Shown here one piece after another: positions 1 to 5,881 of a stretch of 6,937 nt of DNA. The notes under the pieces are model-generated. The model made no database searches and had not been told where the DNA came from. It saw only the letters and a program-made list of their open reading frames with translations. The DNA is taken from the NCBI GenBank assembly GCA_937898895.1, contig CALDKL010000429.1, forward strand, positions 1-6,937, written 5' to 3'. Each line of letters opens with the position of its first letter. Within the stretch, counting starts at the first letter, position 1. Position numbers and translations under genes: made by a program. Origin of the DNA: an uncultured Verrucomicrobiae bacterium. GTDB lineage: Bacteria; Verrucomicrobiota; Verrucomicrobiia; Verrucomicrobiales; DEV007.

Positions 1-1
1 G

Positions 2-667
2 ATCCTCGACAAGGCCGGCCAGAAGGGCACGGGACGCTGGACGGTGATGAACGCTGCTGACAACACCGTCGTCATTTCCACGATCAACGCGGCGGTCGAG
101 GCGCGTATCCTCTCCTCGATGCGCAACCAGCGCCTCGCGGCGGCGGGTCTTTTTGCCGGTCCCACTCCCAAGATCGATCTGCCCAAGGACGTGCTCGTGC
201 AAAAGGTTCACGATGCGCTCTATGCCTCGAAGATCATCTCCTACGCGCAGGGCCTCGATCTCATCAAGAAGGTCGGCGAGGCACACGGGTGGGGACTCAA
301 TCTCGGCGCGATTGCCCGCATCTGGCGCGGCGGTTGCATCATCCGGGCGCGTTTCCTCAACCGCATTACCGAGGCCTACGAGCGCAATCCGGGTCTCGTC
401 AATCTGATGCTCGATCCCTTCTTCCTCGACATTCTCAACCGGAACCAGGCCGACTGGCGCGAGATCGTCGCCCTCGGCGTGACCAACGGCATTCCGATCC
501 CCGCCTTCAGCGCCTCGCTAGGATACTACGACAGCTACCGTTCGGCCCGCCTCCCCGCGAATCTGCTGCAGGCCCAGCGGGATTTCTTCGGGGCGCACAC
601 CTACGAGCGCACCGACAAACCCGAGGGCGAATTCTTCCACACCGAATGGCCCGAAGTGATCGACTGA
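2..667 (+). CDS. gnd: 6-phosphogluconate dehydrogenase, decarboxylating (C-terminal part; 5' end outside window)
   Basis: This cytoplasmic enzyme of the oxidative pentose phosphate pathway converts 6-phosphogluconate to ribulose 5-phosphate and CO2 while reducing NADP(+). The reading frame is open from base 2, giving 221 visible residues of a protein usually about 470-480 long, so the NADP-binding Rossmann domain lies outside the window. Visible family motifs are AGQKGTGRWT (fragment residues 5-14), ALYASKIISYAQG (72-84), IWRGGCIIR (107-115) and QAQRDFFGAHTYER (190-203). The last contains the Arg (193) and His (199) that, in characterised enzymes, reach into the neighbouring subunit's active site to bind substrate phosphate. 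The protein ends soon after the usual FHTEW motif, as in many bacterial enzymes, so the C-terminus looks intact. An internal GTG-ATG at 44-49 is not the start, because conserved sequence continues upstream of it. An intrinsic terminator follows 40 bases after the stop. Confidence 0.97.
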   Translation: MLDKAGQKGTGRWTVMNAADNTVVISTINAAVEARILSSMRNQRLAAAGLFAGPTPKIDLPKDVLVQKVHDALYASKIISYAQGLDLIKKVGEAHGWGLNLGAIARIWRGGCIIRARFLNRITEAYERNPGLVNLMLDPFFLDILNRNQADWREIVALGVTNGIPIPAFSASLGYYDSYRSARLPANLLQAQRDFFGAHTYERTDKPEGEFFHTEWPEVID

Positions 668-703
668 ACCCCGGTCGTTGCTGGGGAGATCTTCGAAAAA
701 CGG

Positions 704-734
704 AAAAGGGAGACCGCGAGGTCTCCCTTTTTTT
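704..734 (+). terminator. Rho-independent terminator of gnd
   Basis: A perfect 8-bp stem, GGGAGACC (708-715) and GGTCTCCC (720-727), encloses a GCGA tetraloop and is followed by seven T (728-734). The AAAA before the stem (704-707) can pair with the first T residues, which also gives a U-rich tract on the opposite strand, so it may work in both directions between the converging gnd and PDZ genes. Confidence 0.92.
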
Positions 735-835
735 CTTCCCTGATCAAGCCATAGGCCCGGTCGCGTGTTTCTGATACAAGGAGGGTCGTTCCGCGAGTGA
801 TCGCGATGTGTTTGATCTTGTTTGGTTCAGAGTTG

Positions 836-870
836 GTGAAGGGGCGGGGGGATTTCTCCCGCCCCTTCAC
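836..870 (-). terminator. Perfect 13-bp hairpin just after the PDZ gene, possible terminator without U-tract
   Basis: GTGAAGGGGCGGG (836-848) is exactly complementary to CCCGCCCCTTCAC (858-870), with a 9-base loop. It lies 5 bases beyond the stop codon of the minus-strand PDZ gene. Position and strength suggest it ends that transcript or protects its 3' end. However, neither side carries a proper T-run (minus-strand continuation CAACTCTGAAC, plus-strand continuation TCGTTTCAG), so classical intrinsic termination is uncertain. Confidence 0.6.
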
Positions 871-875
871 TCGTT

Positions 876-1976
876 TCAGAGGATTTCGTCCGTTTTTTCT
901 CCTTTTCCCGTTGGCTTCGGCTCACCCGTTTTTTCCGGGGCAGCCTCGGGAGTCTCCGGAAGGCGGATTTCGAGATTTCCCAGTTTCATCGCCTCGAGTT
1001 GTTTGCGGGCCGCTTCGGGCAATTCTTCGACGCCTTTCTCCGGATCGAAGGCTCCGTCATAGACCGTCTTTCCCGAAGCGTCCTGGATGACGAGATGGTG
1101 ATCCCCGTCTTTGCGGGTGAGAGTCAGTTCGCCCTGCTCATTGTCGATTTTCAGAACTCCCTCGGTGTTGAAGACACGCAGGGGGAATCCGGGAGAAACG
1201 CGAATCGAGGAAGGACGCTCATCCGGCGCGGTTGCTTCGCCCGGCTCCTGGTCCCGCGGCTCCCCGCGCCTCTTCGGATCGTGGCGGAACTGCGGACGAT
1301 GCTTCTCCATCCACTCTTTCTGCTGGCGCAGAATCTCATCCTGCTGACGGCGGATCTGTTCCTGCCACTTCGAGGCGTCCGGAACCCTCATTCCCGGATG
1401 GGGGAACATGGGAGATCCCGGTTCCTCCTCTCCGCCGAACCACCACGGACCGAAACCATCCTCCTCGGCTTCGCCGAGAACCACAGGGACTACTTCTTCC
1501 TTGCCCTTGCGAATCAGCGTCAGCGAAATCGTGTCTCCACTTTTCTTGGATCGCACGAGGATGGAGAGGTGTTCGGGGGAGATGAGGCGCTGGTCATCGA
1601 AACGGAGGAGCACGTCATTGCCCCGCAATCCTGCACTTGCGGCCGGAGAATCGGGCATCACCTCAACCACCTCGATGCCGAATCCCTCCTGGATCTCGAG
1701 GTGCTCGCGCAGGGAGGAATCGACCGGATGGGTCGAGATGCCCAGCCAGGTGCGCATCTCCCTCGCTTCGGCTTTTCCGGGGGACTTCGGTGTCGGTTTC
1801 TCTCTCTCGCGGGGGCGGGGCGGAGCTGCGGGACGGTTCGGTTTTTCCTTCTTCGGGGCCGTTTCGGGGACCGGGGAAGGTTCCCGAGTCGGTTCGGGTG
1901 CCTTCTCATCCTCGGCGCGGAGCATCGGAAGGCAGAGGCAAGCCGACAGGGCTGCGGTCAACAGGGCGATCTTCAT
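876..1976 (-). CDS. Exported PDZ-domain protein
   Basis: This 366-residue protein is exported and has one PDZ domain; its exact role is unknown. Residues 1-21 form a secretion signal (Lys2, hydrophobic 3-18). It may be cleaved after LRA (residue 21), or may be a lipoprotein signal, since LSAC at 10-13 fits a lipobox. Residues 24-70 are a Pro/Lys/Glu/Arg-rich linker. The PDZ domain spans about 77-168, with WLGI (77-80), a hydrophobic strand then SPAASAGLRGNDVLLRFD (110-127), and GDTISLTLIRKGKE (148-160), as in PDZ domains of HtrA/DegP-type proteins. No protease domain or Ser-His-Asp triad is present, so it is an adaptor or binding protein. A Gln/Arg/Lys-rich probable helix follows (203-225), then a second conserved-looking beta-rich region (258-340) with DNEQGELTLTRKDG and GKTVYDG. 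The ATG at 1976 is chosen because the signal sequence begins there; only a weak ribosome binding site precedes it. It is the last gene of a possible three-gene transcript. Confidence 0.88.
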   Translation of the reverse strand: MKIALLTAALSACLCLPMLRAEDEKAPEPTREPSPVPETAPKKEKPNRPAAPPRPREREKPTPKSPGKAEAREMRTWLGISTHPVDSSLREHLEIQEGFGIEVVEVMPDSPAASAGLRGNDVLLRFDDQRLISPEHLSILVRSKKSGDTISLTLIRKGKEEVVPVVLGEAEEDGFGPWWFGGEEEPGSPMFPHPGMRVPDASKWQEQIRRQQDEILRQQKEWMEKHRPQFRHDPKRRGEPRDQEPGEATAPDERPSSIRVSPGFPLRVFNTEGVLKIDNEQGELTLTRKDGDHHLVIQDASGKTVYDGAFDPEKGVEELPEAARKQLEAMKLGNLEIRLPETPEAAPEKTGEPKPTGKGEKTDEIL

Positions 1977-2034
1977 GGGAGTGTTTTGTCAGGATTTCAA
2001 CGGCGCGGTTCCGGAAACAAGAAAGATCGATCCG

Positions 2035-2577
2035 TCAGTCGGCGGGCAGAGGCACAATCACTTCCTCGCGGTGCGGGCGGAAGAAGCGGATGTTGGTGCC
2101 GCTCTCGGGATCGTGCCAATGGTAGGCGTCCTGGTATTCGATATTGAGCCGCTGGCGCGGACCTGCATCGGTCTCGACAAGTCCGCCGGAGGAGGTATTC
2201 AGGATGGTGCCGTGCGACGAGACCGGGACAAAGCGGGACGCGGGCTCTGCCGGACCGGGAAGCTCGGTGGCATCGGACCGCGTGGGCATCCCGACCTCGG
2301 CCAGATCCGGATCGGGTGTAGCCCGACGGGCTTCGCTGAGTCGATCCCCGTATCGAAAAAGGGCAAATCCGAACGCCGCCACGGTGCAGACGAGCATCAG
2401 GGGGATGACCCGACTCCATTGGATGCGCGTCGGATCCTGGCCATCGGCGGAGGCGATTCGCTCCCGTTCGCGGTGCAGGGCGGCAGCGAACGACTCCTCG
2501 AGAGGACTCGGCACGAGACCCCGGAGGAGCGATTCCAGCTCGCTGTCTTCATCCCGCTTGTCGCGATCTCCACTCAT
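2035..2577 (-). CDS. Single-pass membrane protein, anti-sigma-factor-like
   Basis: This 180-residue protein has a charged N-terminal segment (1-56), one transmembrane helix (about 57-75, VIPLMLVCTVAAFGFALF) and a C-terminal domain likely outside the cytoplasm. The N-terminal part includes GLVPSPLEESFAAALHRER (20-38), resembling the short helical segment that precedes the membrane span in many small ECF anti-sigma proteins. The tail NIEYQDAYHWHDPESGTNI (145-163) followed by REEVIVPLP (170-178) resembles a tail I recall from verrucomicrobial membrane proteins encoded beside ECF sigma factors and PDZ proteins. No zinc-binding HxxxCxxC motif is present and no sigma gene is adjacent in this window, so anti-sigma activity is inference. 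The start is well supported: AGGTGA (2581-2586) lies 3 bases before the ATG. The PDZ gene follows 58 bases downstream. Confidence 0.85.
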   Translation of the reverse strand: MSGDRDKRDEDSELESLLRGLVPSPLEESFAAALHRERERIASADGQDPTRIQWSRVIPLMLVCTVAAFGFALFRYGDRLSEARRATPDPDLAEVGMPTRSDATELPGPAEPASRFVPVSSHGTILNTSSGGLVETDAGPRQRLNIEYQDAYHWHDPESGTNIRFFRPHREEVIVPLPAD

Positions 2578-2580
2578 CGT

Positions 2581-2586
2581 TCACCT
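2581..2586 (-). promoter_or_regulatory. Ribosome binding site of the anti-sigma-like gene
   Basis: AGGTGA on the minus strand, three bases upstream of the ATG at 2577. It is the clearest Shine-Dalgarno sequence in the window and fixes the start of this gene. The other genes here have only weak candidates or none. Confidence 0.6.
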
Positions 2587-2626
2587 GATAAAGCGAACGC
2601 CGGGGAATCTTCTGTCTAAATCCGTC

Positions 2627-2658
2627 TTTCTCCGAGAAACTTTCCGGACACACCCGGA
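2627..2658. repeat. Two small inverted repeats between thermonuclease and membrane-protein genes
   Basis: TCCGG (2643-2647) and CCGGA (2654-2658) form a 5-bp stem with a 6-base loop, directly after the thermonuclease stop codon. TTTCTC-C-GAGAAA (2627-2639) is a 13-base interrupted palindrome next to it. The first could be a weak 3' hairpin and the second an operator half-site pair, but both are short and could be chance. No convincing -35/-10 pair was seen in this 81-base gap. Confidence 0.3.
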
Positions 2659-3417
2659 TCAGTAGGCCCAGGCACCCCGTTTCTCCTTCCGAGCCTGCGC
2701 CTCGATGTCCTCGAGGCGGTCGCGGGCCTGGAAAAACGATTCGCCCTGTGGGGTCGGCACGGGTTTTTCCTTCGACCCTGGGCCCTTCGTGTGGATTCGC
2801 GCGAGTCCCTGCTCGAGCAGCCTCGTCCCCAGATCGCCGCCATCGGGCAGCACGACGAAACCATAATAACGATCTCCGTCATATACTTTCTCCCAATAGG
2901 TGTAGACCGTGAAGGGAGCGTTTCCGAGTTGCTGCCTGGTGTATGCCTTGGCCTTCTTTCCGATCTCGACGGCCTGCTCGGCGGACAGACCACCGAGTTC
3001 GCGAGCTTGCTCTTCGACGCGGCGGCGCTGCTCGGCGTAGCGATCACTGAGGTAGCTCTCGGGCGCGTCCACGAAATAAAGACGCAGCACAAACTCTTTC
3101 CCACCCGCCCGGACGAGAAAGCTGTCGCCGTCATTGCCCTCGCCATCCACCAGACGGGCGTCGACGAAGCGGTCGTAGGTACCCGCTTTTGCGTGGGTGT
3201 CTTTGTCAGGGAGGGTTTTGGGCGGGACTTTCGCGGGAGGCGCATCCTCGTCGATGCCTGGGATCGGGCCTTCCCGGAGGACGGCACTGCCCTTTTCCCG
3301 TGATATCGGACCTTCATCCGGGAGCGTGTTTCGATGCGGCCGGGTGCGCTGCCAGTATGCCGCGCCGAGGATGACGACCACCATCAGGAGGCGATAGATC
3401 AACTGTTTTCCGCTCAT
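2659..3417 (-). CDS. Membrane-anchored staphylococcal-nuclease-like (thermonuclease family) protein
   Basis: A predicted calcium-dependent phosphodiesterase of the staphylococcal nuclease fold, 252 residues from the chosen start. An N-terminal membrane anchor or uncleaved signal (about 7-22) is followed by a Pro/Asp/Lys-rich linker (30-80) and the nuclease domain (about 81-250). Compared with the staphylococcal enzyme, DGDS (96-99) matches the DGDT loop holding the Asp21 metal ligand. LRLYFVDAPES (111-121) supplies the equivalents of Arg35 (R112), Asp40 (D117) and Glu43 (E120), with Thr41 replaced by Ala118. GDRYYGFVVLPDG (181-193) gives the Arg87 equivalent (R183). LLEQGLARIHT (200-210) and a closing GAWAY match family ends. 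Catalytic residues are therefore present. The frame stays open to a GTG at 3501, but that lacks a ribosome binding site and would put an arginine-rich stretch before the membrane helix, so the ATG at 3417 (weak GGACAG upstream) is preferred. The likely location is the periplasmic side of the inner membrane. Confidence 0.88.
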   Translation of the reverse strand: MSGKQLIYRLLMVVVILGAAYWQRTRPHRNTLPDEGPISREKGSAVLREGPIPGIDEDAPPAKVPPKTLPDKDTHAKAGTYDRFVDARLVDGEGNDGDSFLVRAGGKEFVLRLYFVDAPESYLSDRYAEQRRRVEEQARELGGLSAEQAVEIGKKAKAYTRQQLGNAPFTVYTYWEKVYDGDRYYGFVVLPDGGDLGTRLLEQGLARIHTKGPGSKEKPVPTPQGESFFQARDRLEDIEAQARKEKRGAWAY

Positions 3418-3620
3418 CTGTCCGGGTTGTAGTCGCCTTCTGGCAATGGCGCGAGGCGCTCTGAGATCCGGGTCGACATCCCTTTCGCGCCCCTGCCACA
3501 CAGCAGGAGTCAGATTCCTTCGAGGTCTCCCGAGAAGGCGATCTTACCTTCCTTTCGCGGTTGCTCAACCTCATTCCCGGAGAGTCTGCCGCGCTCCCTG
3601 GATTCGCCGAAGATGACGCA
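3418..3620. other. Intergenic region upstream of the thermonuclease gene
   Basis: About 200 bases between the end of the aldolase operon and the thermonuclease start, where the promoter of the three-gene minus-strand group should lie. A weak minus-strand candidate is TTGAGC, 17 bases, then AAGATC (around 3541-3568), which matches the sigma-70 consensus poorly. No RNA gene, repeat or convincing small protein gene was seen. The thermonuclease frame extends into 3418-3501 but is probably untranslated there. Confidence 0.4.
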
Positions 3621-3651
3621 AAGAGGGTCGCCTCCGACATCCGACCCTCTT
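3621..3651 (-). terminator. Hairpin at the 3' end of the aldolase operon
   Basis: AAGAGGGTCG (3621-3630) is perfectly complementary to CGACCCTCTT (3642-3651), a 10-bp stem with an 11-base loop. It begins at the aldolase stop codon, whose last base is next to the stem. On the minus strand the stem ends in CTTTG, so only a very short T-run follows. It is a probable terminator or 3' stabilising element for the two-gene operon. Confidence 0.6.
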
Positions 3652-4427
3652 CATTCCGCAGCTGCCCTTGCCGTCCGATCCATCTCCGCCAGCCTGGACT
3701 GCAGACTGCTGATCGGCTCGCCAAGGCAAAGGAAGGTGTATCCCTGTCTCGCCAGTTCGGCCCCGTTTCCGATCATCCACATGGGCTTGCCGACGGCACG
3801 TCCGGCCTCGCGGATCCTCGCGAGGGCGTCCTGCAGGATTTTGGAATCCGGCTGCCAGCAAACGCCGAGGGAGGCCGACAAATCGTAAGGGCCCACCGCG
3901 ATGGCGGTGGTGAGAGGATGCGCGGCGATCTCGGCGACCTTGCTCAATCCGGTGAGCGTCTCGATCTGCGGGAGCACCACCAGCGGGTCTTCGACGACGC
4001 GCTTCCACGTTTCGTAATGAACATCCTCGACCCAGGCATTGCCGGGTCCGCCGGGTCGACGCAGGCCGCGCGGGGGCATCCAGACCGCGTCCTGGATGAT
4101 TCGCATGGTGTCGAGGGACTCGACGCAGGGAACCAGCAGCCCACAGGGACCCAGATCCATGGCGAGGCGGATTGCCGTGAATTCTGCCTGGGGCGGACGC
4201 ACGAGGACGGGAAATCCTGTCATCCGCCCCATCGCGCAACCCTCGGCAACTGCGGCATGGTCATGGGTGAGGTGCTCGAGATCGATGATGAGGTAGTCGA
4301 GTCCCGCTGATTTCACGACCTCGACGAGACCGGGCCAAAAGTGCCGGGTCGCAAGGACGCCGGTGACGATTTCGCCAGCATCGAGTTTGCGGCGCAAGGT
4401 GAAGGCGGGCTCCATCGCGGGACTCAC
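3651..4427 (-). CDS. HpcH/HpaI-family 2-oxo-acid aldolase
   Basis: A cytoplasmic class II (metal-dependent) aldolase of the HpcH/HpaI family (258 residues, normal length). Members reversibly cleave 4-hydroxy-2-oxo acids, such as 4-hydroxy-2-oxoheptanedioate or 2-keto-3-deoxy-rhamnonate, into pyruvate or a related oxo acid plus an aldehyde. The key residues of E. coli HpaI all appear at a constant offset of seven: His52 in DLEHLTH (catalytic base, His45), Arg77 in VLVRPP (Arg70), Glu156 in PQIET (metal ligand, Glu149) and Asp182 in GPYDLSASLG (metal ligand, Asp175). It should be active, but the substrate cannot be read from sequence. The GTG start overlaps the stop of the upstream ceramidase-like gene as GTGA, implying translational coupling; an ATG four codons in (4415) is the alternative. 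PPRGLRRPGG (118-127) takes the place of the usual YPPxGxRG segment. Confidence 0.92.
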   Translation of the reverse strand: MSPAMEPAFTLRRKLDAGEIVTGVLATRHFWPGLVEVVKSAGLDYLIIDLEHLTHDHAAVAEGCAMGRMTGFPVLVRPPQAEFTAIRLAMDLGPCGLLVPCVESLDTMRIIQDAVWMPPRGLRRPGGPGNAWVEDVHYETWKRVVEDPLVVLPQIETLTGLSKVAEIAAHPLTTAIAVGPYDLSASLGVCWQPDSKILQDALARIREAGRAVGKPMWMIGNGAELARQGYTFLCLGEPISSLQSRLAEMDRTARAAAE

Positions 4428-5881
4428 GGTGCGGATTTGACCTCGGCAGCCATCTCGAGGAGGGCCGCCATCACCTTTACCGAAGCCTGCGGCTCGAGAT
4501 TGTTGGTGCCCGGCCAGGTCTCGTATCCGCCCAGTTCAAAGTGCCGCGGAGTCGGCATGTAGCCGTAGTAGCCATTCGCGAGTTCGACGAGGAAGGATTT
4601 TTCAAAAGGGCTTTTTTCCCGGAACTCCATCCCGGTCTCGGCGAAGGTCTCGCTGGAAGTCGTGCCGAGGCAAATCTCGCCGATTTTGAGAAGCTGCACG
4701 GGCAGCTTGGTCTCCGGCGAGGCTTGGGCGAGGCGCTGGACGCGGCCGGCGTAGGAGAGCGGCAAGACGGCCTTGTCGCCGATGCGCGGGGCGTTCGCCT
4801 CGGTCTCGCGAGCCCACTTCAGGAGGTCCTCGGGGATGGTTCTCCATTTTACGTCGAGTTCCCGGTAGCGAGCCGCGAGCGGAGCCTCGCTTTTCCACTC
4901 GAGGGAGGGAACGGCGGCGGTGACCTTCGTCGCGAGGTCGTTGGCGACAAATTGCATCTGCTCGTAGGGCTTCCTGCTGCCCCGGGGGGTGCGAAAGTTG
5001 ATGTTGTTGACATCGCCGCTGGTGCCATTCGCCATGATTGCGACGACGGGCGGATCCTGTGTCTCCGATCCTAACAAACGTTCCACCGCACGGCAGTAGT
5101 ATCCGTAGTAATCCGCAGAGACGTGCGCCTGTCCGACGCCGCCGACGTAGTGGAGCGAATACGCCGAGTAGAGCGAAATGATGTTTCCGCCCGGTTCGCG
5201 CAGGACCAGAAACGAGACCCGCGGATCGACCGGCCCGGCGGGTTCGACGAGATTGGCCGAACCGGCCCCGGGATTCATTTTCACCTTCTCATCGGATTTT
5301 CCGAACGGATTGACCGGCATGGTGCCCTCCTTCAGGAACCACCGACGGTTAAATACGTGGTCGGGCACGTCGATGTGTCCGAAGGCGATCTGGGCAGGAC
5401 GAAGCAGGTTCACCGCACAGCGCACCCCATCGGCGATGCGGCGGGCGACGAAGCGTTGGTAATCGGTGAGTTCGGCGTCGGAGCAATACGTCCTCACCTC
5501 GCCGTAGAGCGCATTGGTGGCCGAGTGGGTATGGGTGCCCGAGATGACAACGTGGCTCCCAGGAATGCCGAGTTCCTTTTCGATGAGGGCCTTTGCCTCG
5601 ACCGCGAGAGAACGGTGGATCCCGAGAAGGTCGCAGACGACGAGGGCGACTTTCGTTTTTCCATCGTCGAGGACAAGACAGCGGGCGTGGAGGTCGTCGT
5701 GGATGTGCTCAGCGGGAAAGGGGGTGAACCCACCCACGATTTTTTCGCCGAGCGGTGGAGTGATCACGCTGGCGGCGGCCCCGGCCCGCAACGCGGCGGA
5801 TTTGGAATCCTGCGCCGCGGCCTTTTGCCAGCAGGCAAGGGAAAGGGCGGAGACAACTACGAGGAGCAAGTGGGTTTTCAT
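4424..5881 (-). CDS. Exported neutral/alkaline ceramidase-fold hydrolase lacking the usual nucleophile
   Basis: A 485-residue secreted protein with the N-terminal domain of neutral/alkaline non-lysosomal ceramidases, zinc amidases that cut the fatty acid from ceramide. Residues 1-24 are a signal peptide (Lys2, hydrophobic 5-17, cleavage near AAAQ). The domain fills the rest: AGAAASVITPP (33-43), CDLLGI (83-88), GTHTHSA (115-121, zinc-site histidines), SLHYVG (242-247, likely second zinc histidine), NGTSGDVNN (285-293), SSETFAETG (409-417, likely zinc glutamate) and NGYYGYMPTP (436-445). True ceramidases have GDVSPN with the serine nucleophile; here GDV is followed by Asn-Asn. The C-terminal immunoglobulin-like domain of full-length ceramidases (roughly 650 residues or more) is also missing. 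The zinc site therefore looks kept while ceramide specificity is doubtful; it may cut another amide or ester. It is the first gene of a two-gene operon with the aldolase. No clear ribosome binding site precedes the ATG. Confidence 0.9.
   Translation of the reverse strand: MKTHLLLVVVSALSLACWQKAAAQDSKSAALRAGAAASVITPPLGEKIVGGFTPFPAEHIHDDLHARCLVLDDGKTKVALVVCDLLGIHRSLAVEAKALIEKELGIPGSHVVISGTHTHSATNALYGEVRTYCSDAELTDYQRFVARRIADGVRCAVNLLRPAQIAFGHIDVPDHVFNRRWFLKEGTMPVNPFGKSDEKVKMNPGAGSANLVEPAGPVDPRVSFLVLREPGGNIISLYSAYSLHYVGGVGQAHVSADYYGYYCRAVERLLGSETQDPPVVAIMANGTSGDVNNINFRTPRGSRKPYEQMQFVANDLATKVTAAVPSLEWKSEAPLAARYRELDVKWRTIPEDLLKWARETEANAPRIGDKAVLPLSYAGRVQRLAQASPETKLPVQLLKIGEICLGTTSSETFAETGMEFREKSPFEKSFLVELANGYYGYMPTPRHFELGGYETWPGTNNLEPQASVKVMAALLEMAAEVKSAP

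Larger units (their letters stand above)
668..875. other. Convergent intergenic region between gnd and the PDZ gene
   Basis: This 208-base stretch separates two converging genes. It holds the gnd terminator (704-734) and the 13-bp hairpin (836-870). Between them, 735-835 contains only a 5-bp mini-hairpin, CGCGA/TCGCG (792-805). No convincing gene, promoter or RNA is visible in it. Short reading frames cross it on both strands, but they run into the flanking genes in the wrong frame and have no family resemblance. Confidence 0.7.

Noticed and set aside
999..2147. A 382-codon plus-strand open frame opposite the PDZ gene
   Set aside because: It lacks a ribosome binding site and any recognisable domain, and it overlaps a well-supported minus-strand gene; an antisense shadow.
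1408..2619. A 403-codon plus-strand open frame opposite the PDZ and membrane-protein genes
   Set aside because: It crosses the intergenic gap and two minus-strand genes with clear signal peptide, PDZ and membrane features. Its own translation is Ser/Arg/Gly-rich without a recognisable domain, as expected for antisense frames in GC-rich DNA.
3418..3501. Upstream extension of the thermonuclease to a GTG at 3501
   Set aside because: No Shine-Dalgarno before the GTG, and the added 28 residues are arginine-rich and would sit in front of the membrane helix; the ATG at 3417 gives a normal N-terminal anchor.
3561..4310. A 249-codon plus-strand open frame opposite the aldolase gene
   Set aside because: The minus-strand aldolase has all four family catalytic residues at constant spacing; the plus-strand frame has no family resemblance.
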